From contig JAKLHH010000001.1 of assembly GCA_022710245.1 (NCBI GenBank), forward strand, positions 1 through 44,647: 44,647 nt of DNA, written 5' to 3'. A program made the position numbers and the translations under genes. This DNA is from Myxococcota bacterium (lineage in GTDB: Bacteria > Myxococcota > Polyangia > GCA-2747355 > JAKLHH01). Below, piece after piece: positions 31,853 through 40,642 of the stretch. Within the stretch, counting starts at the first letter, position 1, and each line of letters starts with the position of its first letter. The notes under the pieces were generated by a model that made no database searches, was not told the origin of the DNA, and saw nothing but the letters and a program-made list of their open reading frames with translations.

Positions 31853-33415
31853 GTGCCCTCCCCAGCCCTCAGCCTCCCAGCGGCCGCCCCGGCGCGGCCC
31901 GCGATCCTGGTCGTCGACGACGAGCTCGGCTACCGCGAAGGCATCCGCCGCGTCCTCACCGGCCGCGGCTACCAGGCCCGCGCCGTCGCCGACGGCGCCG
32001 AGGCGCTGGAGCTCGCCGGCGGCGGCGAGTTCCCCATCGTCCTCGTCGACCTGAAGATGCCTGGCATGGACGGCTTCGAGCTGATCCGTCGCCTGCGGGA
32101 CCGCCGGCCGGAGACGCTCTGCGTCGTCGTCTCGGCCTTCGCCACCATCGAGTCCGCCGTGCAGACCACCAAGATGGGCGCCTTCGACTTCGTGGTGAAG
32201 CCCTTCGCGCCGGACGACCTGATGGTGGTGGTGAACCGCGCCGCGGAGACCTGGCGCCTCGCCCGCGAGGCGGAGCAGCTCCGCGCCGAGCGCGAGGCCC
32301 ACCTGCTGGAGATCGCCGCCGAGAAGACCCGCCTGCGCACCATCCTGCAGTCGATGGGCGACGGGCTCCTGGTGGTCAACATCGACGGCGACGTGGTCCT
32401 CGACAACCCGGCCTCGCGGCGGCTGCTCGGGCGCGTGCAGCACGCCTCGCTCTCCGGGCCGGTCGAGCGGCTGCTCGCCGACGAGGGCTTCGCCGCGGCC
32501 GTGCGCCGCCTGCTGGCCGGCGAGCCGGCGGACGCCGGCGCCGCGCTCGAGGTCCGCCTCGCGCCGCCGCACCTGGTCGGAGAGCCCGAGGGCCAGGCCG
32601 AGGGCGAGCGCTTCCTCCGCGCCTCGCTGACGCCCTTCCGCGACGGGCGCGGCAAGGTCCTCGGGGTCGTCGTCCTCCTCTCTGACCTCACCGACGCCAA
32701 GGCCCTCGAGCGCGCGAAGACGCTCTTCGTCTCCATGGTCGCCCACGAGCTGAAGGCGCCGGTGGGCGCCGTCGAGGGCTACCTGCACCTGATCGCCGGC
32801 GGCTCCTACGACCAGCAGCCGGGCAAGGTGCAGGAGGTGGCCACGCGCTGCCTGGAGCGAACCGGCGCGCTCCTCGCGCTGATCAAGGACCTGCTGGAGA
32901 TGACCCGCCGCGACGCGGGCCGCCAGGAGCAGCGGCTGGAGCCCCTCGATCTCGGCGCGCTCTGCCGCGACCTCTGCGAGTTCCACCGCCCCGAGGCCGA
33001 GCGCCGCGCCATCGCGCTGGAGCTGGAGGCCGAGCCCGCGCTGCCCGCGCTGACGGCCGATCGGGGCGACCTGGAGCGGGTGGTGACGAACCTCCTCTCC
33101 AACGCGATCAAGTACAACCGCGAGGGCGGGCGCATCAGCGTGCGCCTGCGCCGCGCCGAGGCCGCGCTCGCGCTCGAGGTCGCTGACACCGGCATCGGGA
33201 TGAGCCCCGAGGAGCAGCGGCGGCTCGGCGAGGAGTTCTTCCGCGCCAAGAACCCGCGCACGCGGCGCATCACCGGCACCGGGCTGGGGCTCGCGCTGGT
33301 GAAGCGGATCGCCCTGGCCTATCACGGCGCGCTCGAGGTGGAGAGCGCGGTCGACCAGGGCACCACGGTGCGCGTGCTCCTGCCCTGCGCCCCGCTCGAG
33401 GAGGACCGATCATGA
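31853..33415 (+). CDS. Hybrid sensor histidine kinase REC-PAS-HisKA-HATPase
   Basis: About 520 residues. An N-terminal receiver (ILVVDDE, acceptor Asp in VLVDLKMPGMDGFE, Lys in VVKPF) is followed by a helical linker, a PAS-like domain (TILQSMGDGLLVVNIDGDVV), the phospho-acceptor His in VAHELKAPVGA and a HATPase with NLLSNAIKYN, DTGIGM and GTGLGLALV. No membrane segment; cytoplasmic. It is first in the operon, overlapping hydG by 4 nt. The start is uncertain: this GTG has AAGGA nine bases upstream and leaves a 64-nt leader, whereas ATGs at 31805 and 31823 lack ribosome-binding sites and crowd the operator. It may receive phosphate from the hydrogenase-like kinase via its own receiver, or act on the stand-alone receivers. 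Confidence 0.88.
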   Translation: MPSPALSLPAAAPARPAILVVDDELGYREGIRRVLTGRGYQARAVADGAEALELAGGGEFPIVLVDLKMPGMDGFELIRRLRDRRPETLCVVVSAFATIESAVQTTKMGAFDFVVKPFAPDDLMVVVNRAAETWRLAREAEQLRAEREAHLLEIAAEKTRLRTILQSMGDGLLVVNIDGDVVLDNPASRRLLGRVQHASLSGPVERLLADEGFAAAVRRLLAGEPADAGAALEVRLAPPHLVGEPEGQAEGERFLRASLTPFRDGRGKVLGVVVLLSDLTDAKALERAKTLFVSMVAHELKAPVGAVEGYLHLIAGGSYDQQPGKVQEVATRCLERTGALLALIKDLLEMTRRDAGRQEQRLEPLDLGALCRDLCEFHRPEAERRAIALELEAEPALPALTADRGDLERVVTNLLSNAIKYNREGGRISVRLRRAEAALALEVADTGIGMSPEEQRRLGEEFFRAKNPRTRRITGTGLGLALVKRIALAYHGALEVESAVDQGTTVRVLLPCAPLEEDRS

Positions 33416-34836
33416 CCGCCAGCAACGCCGCCCACGCCGTGACCCCGCGCGCCGACTTCATCGACAGCTCGCAGCTGCGCGCGCTCCTCGCCGGCGCCCA
33501 CACCGACGCGCCCGCGGTGCGCGAGGCGATCGCCCGCGCCCGCGAGCTCCAGGGCCTCTCGCCCGCCGAGGTGGCGACGCTGCTCCGCTGCGAGGACCCC
33601 GAGCTCAACGCCGAGCTCCTCGCGGCCGCGCGCGAGGCGAAGGACGCCATCTACGGCCGCCGCATCGTCCTCTTCGCGCCGCTCTACTACTCGAGCCACT
33701 GCAACAACAGCTGCCTCTACTGCGGCTTCCGGCGCGAGCACACGCAGGAGCGCCGCCGCCTCTCGGCCGAGGAGGTGGCGGCGGAGACGCGGCTCCTCCT
33801 CGCGCAGGGGCACAAGCGCCTCCTCGTCATCGGCGGCGAGGAGCCCGGGCCCGCCGGCCTCGCGCACCTCCTCGAGGTGATCGAGACCGTCTACGCCACC
33901 CGCGCGCCCGGCGTCCGCGGCGAGATCCGCCGCGTCAACGTGGAGGCCGCCCCGCTCGACCTCGCGGGCTTCCGCAAGCTGCGCGCCGCGCACATCGGCA
34001 CCTACGTGCTCTTCCAGGAGACCTACGATCGCGAGACCTACCGCGCCGTGCACCCGCGCGGCCCCAAGGCCGACTACGACGCGCGGCTCACCGCCATGGA
34101 CCGCGCGATGGCGGCGGGCATCAACGACGTGGGCATCGGCGCGCTCTTCGGTCTCCACGATCACCGCGAGGAGGTCCTCGGGCTCCTGCTCCACGCGCGC
34201 CACCTGGAGGCGACCTTCGGCGCCGGCCCGCACACCATCTCGGTGCCGCGCCTGGAGCCCGCCGAGGGCGCCCCGCTCGCCGCGGCCCCACCGCACCCGG
34301 TGAGCGACGCGGAGTTCAAGCGCCTGGTGGCGATCCTCCGGCTCGCCGTGCCCTACACCGGCATCATCCTCTCCACCCGCGAGCCGGCGGCGCTGCGGAG
34401 CGAGCTCCTCGACCTCGGCGTCTCGCAGATGAGCGCGGGCTCCTGCACCGAGCCGGGCGGCTACCGCAGCCAGGCCGAGGGCCGCACGGCGGCGCAGTTC
34501 TCGGTCGGCGACCACCGCACCCTCGATGAGGTGATCGCCGACATCGCCGAGCACGGGTACATCCCCTCCTTCTGCACGGGCTGCTACCGCAAGGGCCGCA
34601 CCGGCCAGGACTTCATGGAGCTCGCCAAGCCGGGGCTGATCCGCGCCCACTGCCTGCCGAACGCGCTCCTCACCTTCGCCGAGTACCTGCACGACTTCGC
34701 GACGCCGGAGACCCGGGCGCGCGGCGAGCGGGTGATCGCGGACCAGCTCGAGCACGAGGTGCCAGCCGGGCGCCGCGACGCGACCCGCGCCTCGCTGGCG
34801 CGTATCGCCTCCGGCGAGCGAGACCTCTACTTCTAG
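33412..34836 (+). CDS. hydG: [FeFe] hydrogenase maturase HydG (tyrosine lyase)
   Basis: A 474-residue radical-SAM enzyme that splits tyrosine to supply the CO and cyanide ligands of the H-cluster as an iron-cysteine synthon. The radical-SAM motif CNNSCLYC is at Cys97/101/104. The C-terminal auxiliary cluster motif begins CTGCYRKGRTGQDFM, with a third Cys about 22 residues on in AHCLPN. LFQETYDRETY and GLHDHREEVLGLL are also typical. Length matches the family. The start overlaps the stop of the kinase gene (ATGA); hydE follows after 9 nt. Placement behind a Rex-operator promoter links maturation to redox control. Confidence 0.96.
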   Translation: MTASNAAHAVTPRADFIDSSQLRALLAGAHTDAPAVREAIARARELQGLSPAEVATLLRCEDPELNAELLAAAREAKDAIYGRRIVLFAPLYYSSHCNNSCLYCGFRREHTQERRRLSAEEVAAETRLLLAQGHKRLLVIGGEEPGPAGLAHLLEVIETVYATRAPGVRGEIRRVNVEAAPLDLAGFRKLRAAHIGTYVLFQETYDRETYRAVHPRGPKADYDARLTAMDRAMAAGINDVGIGALFGLHDHREEVLGLLLHARHLEATFGAGPHTISVPRLEPAEGAPLAAAPPHPVSDAEFKRLVAILRLAVPYTGIILSTREPAALRSELLDLGVSQMSAGSCTEPGGYRSQAEGRTAAQFSVGDHRTLDEVIADIAEHGYIPSFCTGCYRKGRTGQDFMELAKPGLIRAHCLPNALLTFAEYLHDFATPETRARGERVIADQLEHEVPAGRRDATRASLARIASGERDLYF

Positions 34837-34845
34837 GGGGCGACC

Positions 34846-35883
34846 ATGCAGCGGCGCGAGCTGATCGACTGGCTCACCTGTCCCGACCCGGAGCCGCTCC
34901 TCGCCGAGGCCGATCGCGTGCGGCGCGAGGTGCATGGCGACGGCGTGCACCTGAGGGCGATCGTCGAGCTCTCCAGCCACTGCCGCCGCGACTGCCTCTA
35001 CTGCGGGCTCCGCCGCGGCAACACGGGGCCCACCCGCTTCCGCCTGAGCCCGGAGGAGGCGCTCGCCGCCACCCGCGCCGCAGCAGAGGCGTTCGGCACG
35101 GTGGTGCTGCAGGCCGGAGAGGACCCCGCCCTGGGCGAGGAGCAGGTGGGACGCCTGATCCAGGACCTTCGCGCCGGCAGCGACGCGGCGCTGACCCTCT
35201 CCCTCGGCGACCAGCCCCGCGCCGCGCTCGCCGCCTGGCGCGCCGCCGGCGCCGACCGCTACCTGCTCAAGTTCGAGACGGCCAGCCACGCGCTCCACGC
35301 CTGCCTCCGCGCCGGCTGCACGCTGCCGGAGCGCCTCGCCACGCTGGAGACGCTGCGCGAGCTCGGCTACCAGCTCGGCTCCGGGAACATGGTCGGCCTG
35401 CCGGGCCAGCGCGTGGAGGACCTGGCCGACGACCTCCTGCTGATGCAGCGGCTCGAGCTCGACATGGCGGGGATCGGCCCGTTCCTCCCGCACCCGGCGA
35501 CGCCGCTCGCGGGCCCGCAGGCGCCCCGGCTCCTCGACCTCACGCTGCGCTGCCTCGCCCTGGCCCGCCTCCTCCTGCCGCGCGCGCACCTGCCGGCGAC
35601 GACGGCGCTCGGGACCCTCGTAGAGGGAGGTCGCGAGCTCGGCCTCGCCGCGGGCGCGAACGTGCTGATGCAGGACGCGACCCCCGTGGAGTACAAGCGC
35701 CTCTACGAGATCTACCCGGACCGCATCTGCCGCGACGAGCCCATCGCGCGCTGCCGGGTGTGCCTGCCCGCCCGCCTGCGCGCGCTCGGACGCTTTCCCG
35801 CCGACGGCCGCGGCGACGCGCTCCCCCGCTCCTCGGACGGAGCGCCCCGGTCGGAGAGCAGACCAGAGGAAGGACCCCCGTGA
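34846..35883 (+). CDS. hydE: [FeFe] hydrogenase maturase HydE
   Basis: A 345-residue radical-SAM protein that processes the HydG product toward the diiron precursor. The motif CRRDCLYCGLRRGN is at Cys46/50/53. The SAM-binding barrel shows GTVVLQAGED, RYLLKFETASH and SGNMVGLPGQ. The C-terminus carries CRDEPIARCRVC, fitting the optional C-x7-C-x2-C second cluster found in some HydE. The last 30 residues are a low-complexity Arg/Ser/Pro/Glu tail. The stop overlaps the GTG of the aspartase gene. Confidence 0.95.
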   Translation: MQRRELIDWLTCPDPEPLLAEADRVRREVHGDGVHLRAIVELSSHCRRDCLYCGLRRGNTGPTRFRLSPEEALAATRAAAEAFGTVVLQAGEDPALGEEQVGRLIQDLRAGSDAALTLSLGDQPRAALAAWRAAGADRYLLKFETASHALHACLRAGCTLPERLATLETLRELGYQLGSGNMVGLPGQRVEDLADDLLLMQRLELDMAGIGPFLPHPATPLAGPQAPRLLDLTLRCLALARLLLPRAHLPATTALGTLVEGGRELGLAAGANVLMQDATPVEYKRLYEIYPDRICRDEPIARCRVCLPARLRALGRFPADGRGDALPRSSDGAPRSESRPEEGPP

Positions 35884-37292
35884 CGCAGACCCGCCTCGAG
35901 CACGACTCCCTCGGCAGCCGCGAGGTGCCGGCGGAGGCCTACTACGGAATCCACACGCTCCGCGCCGCGGAGACCTTCCACCTCCTCGGCCGCGGCGTGC
36001 ACCCAGAGCTCCTGCGCGCGCTGCTCGAGGTGAAGAAGGCCTGCGCGGTGACGAACCTGCACACGGGGTACCTCGCGCCGCGCGTGGGCGAGGCGATCGT
36101 GCGCGCCTGCGACCTCCTCCTCGAGGGAGCGCACCGCGACCAGTTCCTCACCGACGCCCTGCAGGGCGGCGCGGGGACCTCGCTCAACATGAACGCGAAC
36201 GAGGTGATCGCCAGCGTGGCCTGCGAGCTCCTCGGCGGCTCCCGCGGCCAGCACGAGCTCGTCCACCCGCTCGACCACGTGAACCTCTCGCAGTCGACCA
36301 ACGACGTGGTGCCCACCGCGGTGCGCCTCGCCGGCATCCGCCTGCTCCGCCGCGCCGCCGCCGCCGTCGCCGAGCTGCAGGCCGCGCTGCAGGAGCGCGA
36401 GCGCGCCCTCGCCGGGGTGCTCAAGGTGGGCCGCACCGAGCTGCAGGACGCGCTCCCCATCACGCTCGGGCAGGAGCTCGCCGCCTGGGCGCAGGCCGTG
36501 CAGCGCGACTGGTGGCGCCTCTCGCGAGCCGAGGAGCGGCTGCGCCAGGTGAACCTCGGCGGCACCGCGATCGGCACCGGCCTCAACGCCGACCCCCGCT
36601 ACCTGCACCGGGTCGTCGAGGTGCTCCGCGAGCAGACCGGCGTCGGGCTGGCGCGCGCCGAGAACCTCGTCGACGCCACGCAGAACTGCGACGTCTTCGT
36701 GGAGGTCTCCGGCCTGCTCAAGGCGGCCGCCGCCACGCTCGCCAAGATCGCCGCGGACCTGCGCCTGCTCTCCTCGGGGCCGCGCGCGGGCCTCGGCGAG
36801 GTGCGCCTGCCCGAGCTGCAGGCCGGCTCCTCGATCATGCCGGGCAAGGTGAACCCGGTCGTCCCCGAGGCGGTGACCCAGGCCGCCTTCCAGATCATCG
36901 CCAACGACGCGGCGGTGACCCTCGCCGCGGCGAGCGGGCAGCTGGAGCTCAACGCCTTCCTGCCGCTCCTCGCGGACCGGCTGCTCGAGTCGCTGCAGCT
37001 GGTGGCCGGCGCCGCCGAGCTCCTCGCCCGCCGCTGCATCGCCGGCCTCACCGCCGACGAGGAGCGCTGCGCGGAGCTCCTCGAGCGCAGCCTGGTGCCC
37101 GTCACCGCGCTCTCGCCCTACCTCGGCTACGAGGCCGCCGCCGCGCTGGCCAGAGACGCGCTCGCCAGCGGCCGCACCATCGGCGAGCTCGCCCGCGAGC
37201 GGCGGGTGCTGCCCGAGGAGCAGCTGGCGCGGGTGCTGGCGCCCGAGGAGCTCACGCGGCCGGGCGTCGCCGGCCTGGGGCCGCGTCGATGA
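35880..37292 (+). CDS. aspA: Aspartate ammonia-lyase within the hydrogenase maturation operon
   Basis: A 470-residue member of the aspartase/fumarase superfamily, converting aspartate to fumarate and ammonium. GGAGTSLNMNANEV favours aspartase over class II fumarase (which has GSGTQxNMNxNE). NLSQSTNDVVPTA and the catalytic loop GSSIMPGKVNPVVPE are intact, and length is normal. The GTG start overlaps the hydE stop, with AAGGA six bases upstream; the end overlaps the hydF start by 4 nt. Such tight coupling between hydE and hydF suggests a function in maturation. Ammonium is thought to supply the bridgehead nitrogen of the H-cluster azadithiolate, which would fit (inference). Confidence 0.93.
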   Translation: MTQTRLEHDSLGSREVPAEAYYGIHTLRAAETFHLLGRGVHPELLRALLEVKKACAVTNLHTGYLAPRVGEAIVRACDLLLEGAHRDQFLTDALQGGAGTSLNMNANEVIASVACELLGGSRGQHELVHPLDHVNLSQSTNDVVPTAVRLAGIRLLRRAAAAVAELQAALQERERALAGVLKVGRTELQDALPITLGQELAAWAQAVQRDWWRLSRAEERLRQVNLGGTAIGTGLNADPRYLHRVVEVLREQTGVGLARAENLVDATQNCDVFVEVSGLLKAAAATLAKIAADLRLLSSGPRAGLGEVRLPELQAGSSIMPGKVNPVVPEAVTQAAFQIIANDAAVTLAAASGQLELNAFLPLLADRLLESLQLVAGAAELLARRCIAGLTADEERCAELLERSLVPVTALSPYLGYEAAAALARDALASGRTIGELARERRVLPEEQLARVLAPEELTRPGVAGLGPRR

Positions 37293-38563
37293 CCGCCCTC
37301 GGCCGCACCCCGTCGGCCGAGCGCCTGCACCTCGCGCTCCTCGGCCGCCGCAACGCGGGCAAGTCGAGCCTGCTCAACGCGCTCGCCGGCCAGCAGGTCG
37401 CCATCGTCTCGCCGCAGCCGGGGACCACCACCGACCCGGTCTCCAAGGCGATGGAGCTGCTCCCCCTCGGCCCCGTGCTCCTCACCGACACGCCCGGCCT
37501 CGACGACGAGGGCGCGCTCGGCGAGCTCCGCGTCGAGCGCGGCCTGCGCGCGCTGGCGCGCACCGACCTCGGGCTGCTCCTCGTCGAGGCGGGGCTGACG
37601 CCGGGCCCGCTCGAGGAGGAGGTGGTGCGCCGCGCCCGCGAGGGCGGCACCGCGCTCGTCGTGGTCTCCAGCAAGAGCGATCGCGGGGACCCCGCCGCGA
37701 CCGCCGCGTGGGCGCGAGAGCGCCGCCTGCCGCACGTCGCCACCAGCGCGACGACCGGCGCCGGTCTCGACGCGCTCCGCGCGGCGCTGATCGAGACCGC
37801 GCCCAAGGGCTCCCCCGAGACCGGCCTCCTCGCCGACCTGGTCCAGGCGGGCGACCTCGTGGTGCTGGTGGTCCCCATCGACCAGGCCGCGCCCAAGGGG
37901 CGGCTGATCCTGCCGCAGGTGATGACGCTCCGCGAGCTCCTCGACCGTGACGCCTGGGGGCTGGTGGTGAAGGAGCGCGAGCTGGCCGTGGCCCTGCGCA
38001 GCCTGCCCCGGCCGCCCCGGCTGGTGATCACCGACTCGCAGGCCTTCCTCAAGGTGGCCGCCGACACGCCGCGCGCGGTGCCGCTGACCAGCTTCTCCAT
38101 CCTGATGGCGCGCTACCGCGGCGACCTCCCGGCCTTCGTGGAGGGGGCGCGGGCGCTCCGCGACCTGCGCCAGGGCGATCGGGTCCTCGTCGCCGAGGGC
38201 TGCACCCACCACCGGCAGGCGGACGACATCGGCAGCGTGCAGATCCCGCGCTGGCTGCGCCAGCTCGTCGGCGGCGAGCTCGACGTGCGCTTCACCAGCG
38301 GCCGCGACTTCCCCGCCGACCTGGCCGACTACCGGCTGGTCGTCCACTGCGGCGCCTGCACGCTGGCGCGGCGCGAGGTGCTGGAGCGGCAGCGCCAGGC
38401 CCACGCGGCCGGCGTGCCGATGACCAACTACGGGCTCCTCCTCGCCTGCGTGCACGGGATCCTGGAGCGGGCGCTCGAGCCCTTCCCGCTCGCGCGCGAG
38501 ATCTGGGAGCAGGGGGACGCGCCCCCTCCCGGGCCGCCGCTCCGCCTGCAGCGCCTGCACTGA
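37289..38563 (+). CDS. hydF: [FeFe] hydrogenase maturase HydF (scaffold GTPase)
   Basis: A 424-residue protein on which the [2Fe] subcluster precursor is assembled and then handed to HydA. The GTPase domain has the P-loop GRRNAGKSSLLNAL (about residues 19-32), PGTTTDPV and DTPGLDD. A dimerisation domain follows, then the cluster-binding domain with EGCTHH and, about 50 residues later, VVHCGACTL, the usual Cys-x-His and His-Cys-x-x-Cys ligands. Normal length. Last gene of the five-gene operon; two GC hairpins follow. Confidence 0.96.
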   Translation: MTALGRTPSAERLHLALLGRRNAGKSSLLNALAGQQVAIVSPQPGTTTDPVSKAMELLPLGPVLLTDTPGLDDEGALGELRVERGLRALARTDLGLLLVEAGLTPGPLEEEVVRRAREGGTALVVVSSKSDRGDPAATAAWARERRLPHVATSATTGAGLDALRAALIETAPKGSPETGLLADLVQAGDLVVLVVPIDQAAPKGRLILPQVMTLRELLDRDAWGLVVKERELAVALRSLPRPPRLVITDSQAFLKVAADTPRAVPLTSFSILMARYRGDLPAFVEGARALRDLRQGDRVLVAEGCTHHRQADDIGSVQIPRWLRQLVGGELDVRFTSGRDFPADLADYRLVVHCGACTLARREVLERQRQAHAAGVPMTNYGLLLACVHGILERALEPFPLAREIWEQGDAPPPGPPLRLQRLH

Positions 38564-38597
38564 AGTCAGCCTCACCAGCTCGAGCACCGCGCCTTGC

Positions 38598-38636
38598 GCT
38601 GAGCAGCGCCGCTCAGCTCCGCCGCCCGGGCGGAGC
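38598..38636. terminator. Two adjacent hairpins after hydF
   Basis: GCTGAGC-N6-GCTCAGC (38598-38617) and GCTCCGCC-N5-GGCGGAGC (38616-38636) share two bases and lie 35 nt after the hydF stop. They could be alternative stems. No T-tract is present. Confidence 0.5.
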
Positions 38637-38764
38637 GTCTGATCTCGCCGCCTGCGCACTCGCTCCCAGACGAACGGAATCCGCTGGCCGCTCCTCGGCG
38701 GACCTGCGTATGGCATGGAGAAGGTCCCCCGTCGACGAGGGCCCGTCACAGAAGGAGGCATTCG

Positions 38765-40540
38765 ATGCAAGGGCTGCTCCGGACGCTGCAGCTGCTCAGC
38801 CTGCTCTCACTCGCCGCCTGCGCGGATCCGTTCACCGCCGCCAAGCCTCCCGACGACGCCGGCGGGACCACCGCCTGCTCCAAGGAGGGTGAGCTCCAGT
38901 GCCAGGGCGCCTACCTGAAGATCTGTGAGGGGGCGGTCTGGCAGATCAAGGCCACCTGCGCGGTGCCCGAGGTCTGCAGCGCCAGCCTCGGCCGCTGCGC
39001 GGCCTGCGACCCCGGCCTCAGCTTCTGCGCGGGCGACGAGGTGCACAGCTGCAACGCGGACGGGACGAAGGGCCCGCTCGTCATCACCTGCCCGGCCGGC
39101 AAGTGCCAGCAGGGCGCCTGCGCGGACGCCTGCGGCAAGGCCGCCGCCAGCCGGAGCTACGTCGGCTGCCACTACTGGCCGACGGTGACGCTCAACTCCG
39201 TGCTGCCGGACGGTTTCACCTTCGCGGTGGTGGTCGCCAACGCGCAGAGCGAGGTGGCGCTGATCACCGTCGAGTCCGCCAGCAACCCCAAGGTCGCCAC
39301 CGCGGCCATCGCGCCGGGGAGCGTGGGCACCATCGTGCTCCCCTGGGTGGACTCGCTGCAGAAGGCCAAGACCTCGGTGCTCGATCCCGCCGGCGCCTAC
39401 CACCTGGTCAGCACGGTGCCGGTCACCGTCTACCAGTTCAACCCGCTCGACTACAAGGTGGGCGCCAACTACTCCTACACCAACGACGCCTCCCTCCTGC
39501 TGCCCGAGCACGCCCTGCAGCGCGAGTACATGGTGATCGCCTACCCGACGGGGCTGAACCGCCAGAAGACCCTGTTCGGACCGGGCCCCTGGGAGACCGC
39601 GCCCGCCTTCTTCTCGGTGGTGGCGACCAAGGAGGGGACGACCAAGGTGGACGTCACCTTCACGGCGCCGACGCTGGCGGGCACTGGCGGGCTGGCGGCC
39701 TACAGCGCCGGGCAGAGCGCGAGCTTCACCCTCTCGCGCTGGGGGGTGCTGCAGATCGCCTCGGCGGCGCCCGCCTCCGGCACGCCGACCACCAGCGACG
39801 CGAGGTTCGAGTACGTCGACCTCAGCGCGACCCACGACCTCACCGGCACCGTGATCAGATCGGACCAGGACGTCGCGGTCTTCTCGGGCAACGACTGCAC
39901 CTACGTGCCGTACAACAAGCTCGCCTGTGACCACCTCGAGGAGCAGCTCTTCCCGACCAAGTCGTGGGGCAAGCGCTACCTGCTCAGCCACACCGACTCC
40001 TCGGGCAAGGATCCCAACATCTACCGGGTCGTCTCGGCGGAGGACGGGAACCAGATCACCTTCACTCCGGCGAGCGTCCACGCGCCGGTGACGCTCGGCG
40101 CCGGCAAGTCGCTCGAGGTCACCACCAGCGAGGACTTCGAGGTGAGCGGCAGCGGCCGGCTCGCCGTGGCGCAGTTCATGGTCGGCCAGACATACTCCGA
40201 CGAGAACTCCACCGCGCCCGGAGACCCCTCGATGGCGCTCGCCGTCCCCACCGAGCAGTACCGGACCGAGTACCGCTTCCTCGCCCCCGCGAGCTACGCG
40301 CAGAACTTCGTCAACATCACGGCGCCGACCGCCGCCGTGGTGACCCTCGACGGCCAGCCGGTGGCGGAGAGCGAGTTCAAGCCGCTCGGCGCCGGGATGA
40401 AGGTGGCCAAGGTGAAGATCCAGGGGGGCTCGCACCTGGCGAGCTCGCCGAACCCGTTCGGCATCGCCGTCTACGGGGTCGGCGACTACACGTCTTATAT
40501 GGTCCCGGGCGGGCTGGACCTGAAGATCCTCCTCGACTGA
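38765..40540 (+). CDS. IgGFc-binding-domain surface lipoprotein
   Basis: A 591-residue lipoprotein with lipobox L-A-A-C at Cys19. A Cys-rich region of about 100 residues follows (CSKEGELQCQG, CAACDPGLSFC and CPAGKCQQGAC), a pattern common in myxobacterial surface proteins. Then comes a large beta-rich domain (about 120-590) resembling the IgGFc-binding N-terminal domain: GSVGTIVLPW, VTVYQFNPLDY, NDASLLLPEHALQREYMV and VAVFSGNDCTYVP. In myxobacteria these are abundant and their ligands are mostly unknown. GGAGG lies seven bases before the start. A stand-alone gene, apparently unrelated to the hydrogenase. Confidence 0.85.
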   Translation: MQGLLRTLQLLSLLSLAACADPFTAAKPPDDAGGTTACSKEGELQCQGAYLKICEGAVWQIKATCAVPEVCSASLGRCAACDPGLSFCAGDEVHSCNADGTKGPLVITCPAGKCQQGACADACGKAAASRSYVGCHYWPTVTLNSVLPDGFTFAVVVANAQSEVALITVESASNPKVATAAIAPGSVGTIVLPWVDSLQKAKTSVLDPAGAYHLVSTVPVTVYQFNPLDYKVGANYSYTNDASLLLPEHALQREYMVIAYPTGLNRQKTLFGPGPWETAPAFFSVVATKEGTTKVDVTFTAPTLAGTGGLAAYSAGQSASFTLSRWGVLQIASAAPASGTPTTSDARFEYVDLSATHDLTGTVIRSDQDVAVFSGNDCTYVPYNKLACDHLEEQLFPTKSWGKRYLLSHTDSSGKDPNIYRVVSAEDGNQITFTPASVHAPVTLGAGKSLEVTTSEDFEVSGSGRLAVAQFMVGQTYSDENSTAPGDPSMALAVPTEQYRTEYRFLAPASYAQNFVNITAPTAAVVTLDGQPVAESEFKPLGAGMKVAKVKIQGGSHLASSPNPFGIAVYGVGDYTSYMVPGGLDLKILLD

Positions 40541-40604
40541 GCTCGGCGAGGCCCCTCGCCGCCCCTGCACTGAGCAGCCCGACCCACCAGGGGCCCCTCA
40601 GCGC

Positions 40605-40633
40605 TTGACGCGGTCGGGGCCGCCGAGGATTAT
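40605..40633 (+). promoter_or_regulatory. Possible promoter giving a near-leaderless mRNA
   Basis: TTGACG (40605-40610), 17-bp spacer, GATTAT (40628-40633). The ATG at 40643 is only nine bases beyond the -10 box, and no clear ribosome-binding site precedes it, so the transcript would be leaderless or nearly so. Confidence 0.4.
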
Positions 40634-40642
40634 CACGGGCGC

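Noticed and set aside
35880..37292. Class II fumarase as the identity of the enzyme in the maturase operon
   Set aside because: The GAGTSLNMNANEV region fits aspartase rather than the fumarase version of the motif.
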